A DNA stretch of 27,974 nucleotides, taken from assembly GCA_050486545.1 (NCBI GenBank), contig JBJHDM010000045.1, forward strand, positions 1 to 27,974, written 5' to 3'. This DNA is from DAOMNN01 sp050486545 (lineage in GTDB: Bacteria; Pseudomonadota; Gammaproteobacteria; Burkholderiales; Rhodocyclaceae). Under the pieces are notes generated by a model, which saw only the letters and a program-made list of their open reading frames with translations, did no database searches and was not told the origin of the DNA. Below, one piece after another: positions 17,553-23,791 of the stretch (within the stretch, counting starts at the first letter, position 1; every line of letters starts with the position of its first letter). The translations under genes and the position numbers were made by a program.

Positions 17553-17774
17553 GTGGCGATCGACTTTGCGGTGCGTGGGCATTATGTTCAACTCGACCAG
17601 TTGCTGAAGGCGACGGGGTGGGTCGGATCCGGGGGCGAGGCGCACGCGGCGATCGAGTCGGGGAGGGTGCGGGTCGACGGTCGGGTCGAAACGCGCAAGC
17701 GTGCCAAGCTTCGCCCGGGGCAAAAGGTCGAGTTCGGCGAACAGTCCATCCGCCTCGTCGGGGGCGGCGGCTGA
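17553..17774 (+). CDS. Small S4-domain RNA-binding protein (YbcJ-like)
   Basis: This 73-aa protein is almost entirely an S4 RNA-binding fold: YVQLDQLLKATGWVGSGGEA, then ESGRVRVDGRVETRKRAKLRPG and VEFGEQSIRLV. Its size matches YbcJ/RqcP-like stand-alone S4 proteins. The start is a GTG with a GGGAG site upstream. A 7-bp hairpin without a T-tract follows the stop at 17789-17810. Confidence 0.88.
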   Translation: MAIDFAVRGHYVQLDQLLKATGWVGSGGEAHAAIESGRVRVDGRVETRKRAKLRPGQKVEFGEQSIRLVGGGG

Positions 17775-17788
17775 CGAGGGGATGTGCA

Positions 17789-17810
17789 GCCGGAATCGGT
17801 CACTTCCGGC
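17789..17810 (+). other. Hairpin after the S4 gene
   Basis: GCCGGAA (17789-17795) pairs with TTCCGGC (17804-17810) around an 8-base loop. Lack of a T-tract makes it a weak terminator candidate. Confidence 0.35.
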
Positions 17811-17829
17811 GCGCAACGGCATATCGACT

Positions 17830-17838
17830 TGATACACT
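17830..17838 (+). promoter_or_regulatory. Possible extended -10 promoter of the DUF502 gene
   Basis: TGATACACT fits the extended -10 pattern TGnTAnnnT, with -10 hexamer TACACT at 17833-17838. No good -35 is visible. Transcription would start near 17845, about 48 bases before the ATG at 17893. Confidence 0.4.
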
Positions 17839-17892
17839 CGAAGCGCAAGTGCATTGCGGCATGAACGAATTTCGAACGTTGATACCTGGCCG

Positions 17893-18606
17893 ATGAAACC
17901 GGAAACCGAAAAGCGTGTAAAGCGAACGCCCGGCTACCTCATTGCCGGGGTGCTGACCGTTGCCCCGCTGTGGGTGACGTGGCTGGTGTTCGACTTCGTG
18001 TTGACGCGCCTGGCCAAGGTCGGGCAGCCGTGGGTTTCGGCCTTGTCCCGCGCCATGCGCCGAAGCGCGCCCGGGGTGGCAGACTTCCTGCTGCTTCCCG
18101 GCTTCCAGGCGGCACTGGGAGTGTTGCTGACGCTCGTCGTGCTCTACCTGATCGGTTGGGTGGCGAGCCGCGTCATCGGCCAGCGGGTGATCCATGCGGT
18201 GGAGCAAAGGGTGCTGGACATTCCGCTCGTCGCGGCGATCTACGGGGGCACCAAGCGCTTCCTGGCGGCGATCAAGCAACAGCCGACCGGTGTGCGACGG
18301 GTGGTGCTGATCAACTTTCCGTCCGAGCAGATGAAGGCGGTTGGGTTCGTCACCCGCGTCATCAAGGATGCCGAAAGCGGGGAGGATCTGGCAGCAGTCT
18401 ATGTGCCGACCTCGCCCAACCCGACCTCGGGCTACATCGAGATCGTGCCGGTCGCCAACCTGGTCTCGACCGACTGGTCGATGGACGAAGCGATGAGCTT
18501 CGTCATGACCGGCGGGGCGACCTCGCCCGACGAGGTGCGCTTTCGCGCCCCGGCCGGCTCGGGCGATGTGACCGGAGATCGCACGCGGCCGGGGCGGAAC
18601 GACTAA
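17893..18606 (+). CDS. DUF502-family inner-membrane protein
   Basis: This 237-aa protein has two N-terminal membrane segments (about residues 13-37 and 72-95). A soluble domain follows with IPLVAAIYGGTKRFLAAIK, RVVLINFPSEQMKAVGFVTR and VPTSPNPTSGYIEIVP, which are hallmarks of DUF502. The function of the family is unknown. I chose the ATG at 17893; an in-frame TTG at 17854 would add 13 polar residues. The ribosome site is weak either way. The stop codon directly abuts the acnA stop codon on the other strand, with no intervening base. Confidence 0.88.
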   Translation: MKPETEKRVKRTPGYLIAGVLTVAPLWVTWLVFDFVLTRLAKVGQPWVSALSRAMRRSAPGVADFLLLPGFQAALGVLLTLVVLYLIGWVASRVIGQRVIHAVEQRVLDIPLVAAIYGGTKRFLAAIKQQPTGVRRVVLINFPSEQMKAVGFVTRVIKDAESGEDLAAVYVPTSPNPTSGYIEIVPVANLVSTDWSMDEAMSFVMTGGATSPDEVRFRAPAGSGDVTGDRTRPGRND

Positions 18607-21324
18607 TCAGCCCGTGCCGCCGAGGATTTCGCGCAGCACGTAGGGCAGGATGCCGCCATGGCGGTAGTAGTCGACCTCGATTGCGGTGTCGATCCGGCAC
18701 AGGACTTCGACGCGACGCTCGCTCCCGTCCCCGCGCCGGATGACCAGGGTCAGGTCCTGCTGCGGCCGCAGTTCGGCGTCGATGCCGAGGATGTCGAAGG
18801 TCTCGCTGCCGTCGATCCCGAGCCGCTGCCACGAATCCTCACCTTTGAACTGCAGCGGCAGTACGCCCATGCCGACGAGGTTGGCGCGGTGAATCCGCTC
18901 GAAGCTGCGTGCGACGACGGCGCGTACGCCGAGCAGCAGGGTGCCCTTGGCGGCCCAGTCGCGGCTCGATCCGGTGCCGTATTCCTCACCGGCAAAGACG
19001 ACCGTCGGGATGCCCCGCTCGATGTATGCATTGGCGGCTTCGAAGACGGTGGTCCGCTTGCCGTCGAGCAGCGTGAAGCCACCTTCGACGGGTTTGCCGT
19101 CGTTGTCCGGGGGCAGCATCAGGTTCTTCACGCGCACGTTCGCGAAAGTGCCGCGGACCATGATCTCGTGGTTGCCGCGGCGCGAGCCGTAGGAGTTGAA
19201 ATCCTTGCGTTCGACGCCCCGGGTCTTGAGCCACTGGCCGGCAGGGGTCGTCTCGGCAAAGGATCCCGCCGGTGAAATGTGGTCGGTGGTGACCGAATCC
19301 CCGAGCAGCAGGAGCGTTCTTGCGCCGACGATGTCGCCGACCTCTTCGGTCTGCATGTCGAAGCGCTCGAAGAACGGCGGACGTTCGATATAGGTGGATT
19401 CGGGCCATTCGTAGACCTGGCCGGTGGTGGCCGGAATCTCGTTCCACAGGTCATGGTCGCGCGTGAAGTCGGCGTACAGGCGACGGAAGGTGGCCGGATC
19501 CATCGCGTAGGGCAGGATTGCGTCGATTTCGTCCGAGCTCGGCCAGATGTCCCTCAGGTACACGTGATGGCCATCATGACCCATGCCCAGCGGTTCGGTC
19601 GTGAGGTCGATGTTCGCACGCCCGGCGATCGCGAACGCCACCACCAGCGGCGGCGAGGCGAGGAAGTTCGCACGGATGCTCGGATGGATGCGTGCTTCGA
19701 AGTTGCGATTGCCCGACAGTACGGCCGCGGCGACGATCCGGTTCTCGGCAATGGTTTCGTTGAACTCCGGGGCGAGATCGCCGGCATTGCCGATGCAGGT
19801 CGTGCAGCCGTAGCCCGCCAGTGCGAACCCCAGCCGGGCCAGTGGTTCGAGCAGGCCGGCCTTCTCCAGGTAGTCGGTCACGACGCGTGAGCCGGGCGCG
19901 AGCGAGGTCTTGATGTGCCGCTTGACCGAGAGTCCTTTGTCGACCGCCTTCCGTGCCAGCAGCCCGGCTGCGATCAGCACGGCCGGGTTGCTTGTGTTCG
20001 TGCACGACGTGATCGCCGCGATAAGGATGTCTCCATGGCCGAGATCGACGCCCGGCAGGCGGGTTGGGAACCGCGTCGCGAGTGCAGCCTCCGGAACGCC
20101 GAATCCGTCGTCGACCTCGGGCGTTTCCAGAAGACGGGCGAAGACCTCCTCCATGTCCCGGAGTTCGATACGGTCCTGAGGACGCTTCGGTCCGGCCAGC
20201 GAAGGGACGATCGAGATCAGATCGAGGGTGAGCACGCGCGAGTAGTCGATGTCGCCGTGCCCTGGAACGCCGAACAGGCCCTGAGCACGGAAATACGCTT
20301 CGAACGCCTCGCATTCGGAGTCGTCGCGCCCGGTGCCGCGCATGTACTCGACCGTCTTCGCATCGACCGGAAAGAAGCCCATCGTGGCCCCGTATTCCGG
20401 GGCCATGTTCGCGATCGTCGCCCGATCGGTCACCGACAGGCTGGCGGTTCCCTCGCCGAAGAATTCGACGAACTGGCCGACGACCTTCTCGCGGCGCAGC
20501 AGTTCGGTGATGGTCAGGACCAGGTCCGTGGCGGTGATGCCTTCCGGCAGGCTCCCCTTCAGTTCGACGCCGACGACATCCGGCGTGAGCAGATACACGG
20601 GCTGGCCCAGCATCGCGGCTTCCGCCTCGATGCCGCCCACGCCCCAGCCGACCACGCCGACGCCGTTGATCATCGTCGTATGCGAATCGGTCCCGACCAG
20701 GGTGTCGGGGAAAAAAACGGTGCCGTCGGGCGTCTCCTTATGGCGCACGCCGCGGAAGAGGTATTCGAGGTTGACCTGATGAACGATGCCGATACCCGGC
20801 GGCACGACCTTGAACGTGTCGAAGGCCTGCATGCCCCATTTCATGAACTGGTAACGCTCGCGGTTGCGCGCGAACTCGAGTTCCATATTCCGACGCAGCG
20901 CCGTCGGCGAGCCGTACTCGTCGACCTGCACGGAATGGTCCACGACCAGATCCACCGGGACAAGGGGTTCGATCTGCTTGGGGTCGCGGCCCATGTCGGC
21001 CGCCACGTTTCGCATGGCTGCGAGATCGCACAGCAGGGGGACGCCGGTGAAGTCCTGAAGCACGACGCGGGCGACGACGAAGGGAATCTCTTCGACGCGC
21101 GGTGCGTTCGGTTTCCAGCCGGCAAGCCTGCGGACATGCGCCTCGGTGATCTTCTTCCCGTCGCAGTTGCGCAGCACCGATTCCAGGACGATGCGCAGGG
21201 ACACGGGCAAACGCGAGATCCTGCCCAACCCTGCATCTTCAAGTGCAGGCAGCGCGTAGAGATGTCCGGAGCGGCCGGAAGCCAGCGGGAAGGTCCGGAA
21301 TGTGTTGAACGGGTCGTTCGCCAT
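18607..21324 (-). CDS. acnA: Aconitate hydratase A
   Basis: This 905-aa enzyme isomerises citrate to isocitrate in the TCA cycle and is the size of AcnA (about 890 aa). The 4Fe-4S cluster ligands are Cys441 (ITSCTNTSNP), Cys507 and Cys510 (GCTTCIGN). Other hallmarks are DSHTTMINGVGVVGWGVGG, DSVTTDHISPAG, SYGSRRGNHEIMVRGTF and EEYGTGSSRDWAAKG. The ATG at 21324 has a GGAGGTG site; a longer open frame upstream to 21513 is not needed. Transcription probably starts near 21456 from an extended -10 element. The gene is divergent from the glycine-rich protein locus. Confidence 0.97.
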   Translation of the reverse strand: MANDPFNTFRTFPLASGRSGHLYALPALEDAGLGRISRLPVSLRIVLESVLRNCDGKKITEAHVRRLAGWKPNAPRVEEIPFVVARVVLQDFTGVPLLCDLAAMRNVAADMGRDPKQIEPLVPVDLVVDHSVQVDEYGSPTALRRNMELEFARNRERYQFMKWGMQAFDTFKVVPPGIGIVHQVNLEYLFRGVRHKETPDGTVFFPDTLVGTDSHTTMINGVGVVGWGVGGIEAEAAMLGQPVYLLTPDVVGVELKGSLPEGITATDLVLTITELLRREKVVGQFVEFFGEGTASLSVTDRATIANMAPEYGATMGFFPVDAKTVEYMRGTGRDDSECEAFEAYFRAQGLFGVPGHGDIDYSRVLTLDLISIVPSLAGPKRPQDRIELRDMEEVFARLLETPEVDDGFGVPEAALATRFPTRLPGVDLGHGDILIAAITSCTNTSNPAVLIAAGLLARKAVDKGLSVKRHIKTSLAPGSRVVTDYLEKAGLLEPLARLGFALAGYGCTTCIGNAGDLAPEFNETIAENRIVAAAVLSGNRNFEARIHPSIRANFLASPPLVVAFAIAGRANIDLTTEPLGMGHDGHHVYLRDIWPSSDEIDAILPYAMDPATFRRLYADFTRDHDLWNEIPATTGQVYEWPESTYIERPPFFERFDMQTEEVGDIVGARTLLLLGDSVTTDHISPAGSFAETTPAGQWLKTRGVERKDFNSYGSRRGNHEIMVRGTFANVRVKNLMLPPDNDGKPVEGGFTLLDGKRTTVFEAANAYIERGIPTVVFAGEEYGTGSSRDWAAKGTLLLGVRAVVARSFERIHRANLVGMGVLPLQFKGEDSWQRLGIDGSETFDILGIDAELRPQQDLTLVIRRGDGSERRVEVLCRIDTAIEVDYYRHGGILPYVLREILGGTG

Positions 21325-21462
21325 GGGGCACCTCCATTTATGCGTCGGACTCGGTGACGGGATGGCCGGTTCCGGGCCGAGGTCGCGACCCGGCGTTTTC
21401 GGATGATGCATCTTCCGATCGTGGCCGGGGCCGGGAAGCAGGATCCCGCACCGTCTGCGGAC

Positions 21463-21471
21463 AGTGTAACA
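21463..21471 (-). promoter_or_regulatory. Possible extended -10 promoter of acnA
   Basis: On the minus strand TGTTACACT fits TGnTAnnnT. It would give a leader of about 130 bases. It overlaps the candidate activator site for the divergent sigma-54 promoter at 21465-21482. Confidence 0.4.
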
Positions 21472-21482
21472 AGTCTGAACAA
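21465..21482 (+). promoter_or_regulatory. Candidate upstream activator site for the first sigma-54 promoter
   Basis: TGTAACAAGTCTGAACAA shares TGTA and CTGAACAA, 13 of 18 positions in all, with a site at 23616-23633. It starts 102 bases before the -24 element here and 101 bases before it at the second gene. Bacterial enhancer-binding proteins bind at such distances. The protein that would bind is unknown, and the site overlaps a possible acnA -10. Confidence 0.45.
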
Positions 21483-21566
21483 GCGTCTCGCGAGGCCATC
21501 CCCTCAGTGGCATTGACTTTCATGGAATCGCATACAAAACAATGCTGTAGAAGAGAGTTTCCATCA

Positions 21567-21582
21567 TGGCATATGTCTTGCA
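21567..21582 (+). promoter_or_regulatory. Sigma-54 (RpoN) -24/-12 promoter of the first glycine-rich protein gene
   Basis: TGGCAT (21567-21572), five bases, then TTGCA (21578-21582) matches the sigma-54 consensus TGGCAy-N5-TTGCa, with the invariant GG and GC at the correct spacing. Transcription would start near 21593, 47 bases before the ATG. The 315 bases between acnA and this gene otherwise hold the activator-like site at 21465 and the inverted repeat at 21611. Confidence 0.8.
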
Positions 21583-21610
21583 GGGGTGGCGCCAGGGCAC
21601 GGCACGGTGT

Positions 21611-21625
21611 CGTGACCAGGTCACG
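21611..21625 (+). repeat. Inverted repeat in the leader of the first glycine-rich protein gene
   Basis: CGTGACC-A-GGTCACG is a perfect 7-bp palindrome between the predicted start of transcription and the ribosome site. A comparable TGAC/GTCA palindrome lies in the same place before the second gene (23749-23769). It could be an operator or an RNA hairpin. Confidence 0.6.
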
Positions 21626-21639
21626 GAAGGGGACATGCG

Positions 21640-23400
21640 ATGAAACGAACTTTGATATCGAGTGCGATTGCGATCGCCTTCGGCCTTGCCGGCCCGGCGC
21701 TCGCCAATCCGACCAACAATGCCAACAACGTCGGTGTCAACGGCAATGGCGGCAATGGCGAGAATGGGCCCGCCGTTCTGCAGGTCAACGGCGGCGGGAA
21801 CAACCACCAGCAGGCGTCGGTGGTGACCAGCATGGGCGGTAATGGAAGCCCGCAGGCTGCCGAGTACTCCACTGCCGAGCAGAACGACTATTCGGATCGC
21901 TACAACGACAAGAGCGAGGGCAACAACCGCAACAACACCGGGCGCGCCACCGCTTCCGGTTTCGGAACGGCTGCGGCGAACAACGGCTCGATGGCCACGA
22001 CCTCGTTCAACGATGCCTTCAACAGTTCGAAGGTGGTTGCCCTGTCGAAGCTCGAAGGGGTGGTGACCCGGATCCAGGTGCATGGACTGGGTAACCAGGC
22101 CTGGAACGACGGCAACGCGAATGGTGGCGACGGCGGCAAGGCCTATGGCGGAGACGGCGGAAGCGCCTACGGCGGGTCGGCGTCCGGACAGGGTGGCAAC
22201 GGCCAGCATGCGCATGGCGGCGACGGCGGCGATGGTGCGGCCGGCGGGCGTGCGAAAGTGGGCGATGCCGCCACCGGAAGCGCCCGGGGTGCGAATGGCG
22301 GTGACGGCGGCGATGCGAGCAAGGCGCGCGGCGGCAGTGGTGGTGATGCCCGTGCAAGCGCCGGGGATGCCGACGCGCGCAACAAGGCTGCGGGCGGCGA
22401 CGCCTATGCGAGCGGTGCGCGTGGCAGTGGCTCGGGCGGTGATGCACGGGCCTCGAGCTCGGCCTATGGCGGCGATGCCGAGGGTGCTGGCGGCGATGCC
22501 TGGGCGAGCAACAAGGGTTCGACGGGATCGGCTGAAGCCGAAAGCCGTGCCGGTGGTGCGGAGAGCAGTGGTGACGGTGGCTACGGCGGCGTTGCAACGG
22601 CGTCGGCCAAGGGAGCCAATGCCTCTGCCGCCGGATGCTGCGACGAGTCGGACAATGGCGAAGTTGTGCTGCTGCAGACAGGCGGTGGCGCGGCTCAGGC
22701 CACTGGCGGCACCAACGAGGCCACCGCGAACGGTGGGGCCGGTGGTGACGGCAATGGTGGCATGCTCGCCGGCGGTCAGTCGGGTGACGCGACGGCCAAT
22801 GGCGGCGGCAACGACCAGACGGCGACGGCGCAAGGCGGTGCCGGAACGGGCTCGGGCGGCGATGCGACCTCGGCCGGCGCGATGGCCGCCGGTGGCGATG
22901 GAAGTGGTACCGGGGGCATGGCGACCGCAGCGGGCGGTAACGGCAGCAGCGGCAATGCGACGGCGGCCGGCGGCGATGCGACGGCAACCGGCGGAACCGG
23001 CGGGGATGCCACGAACGTCGCGGGTGACGGCGGTGACGGCGGGACGGCGAGCACCGGTGATGCGACCAATGGCCATGCGAGCGGTGGTGCCGGTGGCGCC
23101 GGCGGGGCAGGTGGTGGCGACAATACCGGAGGTGCCGGCGGCGGCGGTGGGACCAACATCGCCGGAAATGCAATCGGTGGGACTGGCCAGGGCGGTGCCG
23201 GAGGTGCCGGCGGCGCGGGTGGCAACGTGGTCGTCAATGCCGGGCATTTCAACATGTCCAACACGATCGGTGCCAGCTTCGAGAACGGTGCCGGGATCAT
23301 CATCAACGCGCAGAACAGCGCGATGGCCTCGATGGTCCAGCAAAGCGCGAATGTCCAGGCGAACCTGAACGTTCGCAGCACCGGTGGGCCGTCGCTGTGA
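21640..23400 (+). CDS. Secreted glycine-rich low-complexity protein 1 (candidate fibre/matrix subunit)
   Basis: This 586-aa protein has a Sec signal peptide ending PALA at residue 22. A less repetitive N-terminal domain follows (23-155), with N/Q-rich text and a conserved FNDAFNSSKVVALSKLEG block. A long Gly/Ala/Asp/Asn region (about 156-525) is built of GGDGG, GGDA and AGG units. The C-terminal module (526-586) holds NAGHFNMSNTIGASF and QNSAMASMVQQSANVQ. The only cysteines are the adjacent pair Cys333-Cys334 in GCCDE. The next gene (23792) is a clear paralogue. The strong ribosome site GGAAGGGGA suggests high expression. The function is unknown; the context with a C39 protease suggests a Fap-like extracellular amyloid or matrix protein. 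Its glycine repeats recall polyglycine-II folds, but this is inference. Confidence 0.85.
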   Translation: MKRTLISSAIAIAFGLAGPALANPTNNANNVGVNGNGGNGENGPAVLQVNGGGNNHQQASVVTSMGGNGSPQAAEYSTAEQNDYSDRYNDKSEGNNRNNTGRATASGFGTAAANNGSMATTSFNDAFNSSKVVALSKLEGVVTRIQVHGLGNQAWNDGNANGGDGGKAYGGDGGSAYGGSASGQGGNGQHAHGGDGGDGAAGGRAKVGDAATGSARGANGGDGGDASKARGGSGGDARASAGDADARNKAAGGDAYASGARGSGSGGDARASSSAYGGDAEGAGGDAWASNKGSTGSAEAESRAGGAESSGDGGYGGVATASAKGANASAAGCCDESDNGEVVLLQTGGGAAQATGGTNEATANGGAGGDGNGGMLAGGQSGDATANGGGNDQTATAQGGAGTGSGGDATSAGAMAAGGDGSGTGGMATAAGGNGSSGNATAAGGDATATGGTGGDATNVAGDGGDGGTASTGDATNGHASGGAGGAGGAGGGDNTGGAGGGGGTNIAGNAIGGTGQGGAGGAGGAGGNVVVNAGHFNMSNTIGASFENGAGIIINAQNSAMASMVQQSANVQANLNVRSTGGPSL

Positions 23401-23409
23401 GAAGCGTCA

Positions 23410-23472
23410 TGCGACCCGTTCGTCCGTGCGGGAAGGCCGGCGGGCCCGATCCGGCCGGGCGTTCGGGTCGCA
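23410..23472 (+). other. Large GC-rich hairpin after glycine-rich gene 1
   Basis: TGCGACCCG (23410-23418) pairs with CGGGTCGCA (23464-23472), and GGCCGG (23435-23440) with CCGGCC (23451-23456) inside. A further small hairpin, GGCCC-TTC-GGGCC, lies at 23485-23497. There is no T-tract, so it may stabilise or attenuate rather than fully end the transcript. The 391-base gap between the two glycine-rich genes also holds the activator-like site, the sigma-54 promoter and the inverted repeat listed separately; no gene was seen in it. Confidence 0.5.
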
Positions 23473-23615
23473 AACGTGGCTTCCGGCCCTTCGGGCCCGT
23501 GCTGTTTCAGGTTCGATGCAGCCGTGTATGCCACGTGCAACGACAGGAACACCTTGAATTTCAACGAATTCGTTCCGGTTTGCGGCGGATGGTCGGGAAT
23601 CGGCGACTGCTTGGT

Positions 23616-23633
23616 TGTACAGAAACTGAACAA
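23616..23633 (+). promoter_or_regulatory. Candidate upstream activator site for the second sigma-54 promoter
   Basis: TGTACAGAAACTGAACAA matches the site at 21465-21482 in TGTA and CTGAACAA, at the same distance (101 bases) from the -24 element. With the preceding T it reads TTGT-N11-ACAA, a weak dyad such as a dimeric activator might bind. Confidence 0.5.
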
Positions 23634-23716
23634 CCCGGCCGCGCCGACAGGATCCACCGAACCGTCTCGGATCCGGAATCCTCTGAAATTCAAGGGGTTG
23701 TGTTCAATTCAAGGCG

Positions 23717-23731
23717 TGGCACGGCTCTTGC
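23717..23731 (+). promoter_or_regulatory. Sigma-54 (RpoN) -24/-12 promoter of the second glycine-rich protein gene
   Basis: TGGCAC (23717-23722), five bases, then TTGC (23728-23731) is a perfect sigma-54 core (TGGCAC-N5-TTGC). Transcription would start near 23743, about 49 bases before the ATG at 23792. The spacing of promoter, inverted repeat and gene is like that of the first copy. Confidence 0.85.
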
Positions 23732-23748
23732 CAATGTGCCAGCCACGA

Positions 23749-23769
23749 GGCATGACATGGGGTCATGCC
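23749..23769 (+). repeat. Inverted repeat in the leader of the second glycine-rich protein gene
   Basis: GGCATGAC (23749-23756) and GTCATGCC (23762-23769) flank five bases. It lies immediately after the predicted transcription start and before the AAGGGGA ribosome site, matching in position the palindrome of the first gene. Confidence 0.6.
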
Positions 23770-23791
23770 CTGTCCAGGAAGGGGAATCAAG

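Noticed and set aside
19915..21357. Plus-strand 480-codon frame antisense to acnA
   Set aside because: acnA is certain from its cluster ligands. The antisense frame is a high-GC shadow.
21513..21541. TTGACT as a sigma-70 -35 box for glycine-rich gene 1
   Set aside because: At 17 bases spacing the -10 would be AAAACA, which is poor, whereas a consensus sigma-54 element lies closer to the gene.
22100..23230. CRISPR-like or tandem DNA repeat array in the glycine-rich genes
   Set aside because: The repeats are short, irregular and coding, without fixed repeat and spacer lengths.
21520..23343. Long open frame on the minus strand across glycine-rich gene 1 (607 codons), and a similar one at 23690-25450
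   Set aside because: They are antisense by-products of GGC/GCC-rich codons. They have no signal or domain, only Gly/Ala/Arg runs, while the plus frames have signal peptides, ribosome sites and conserved paralogy.
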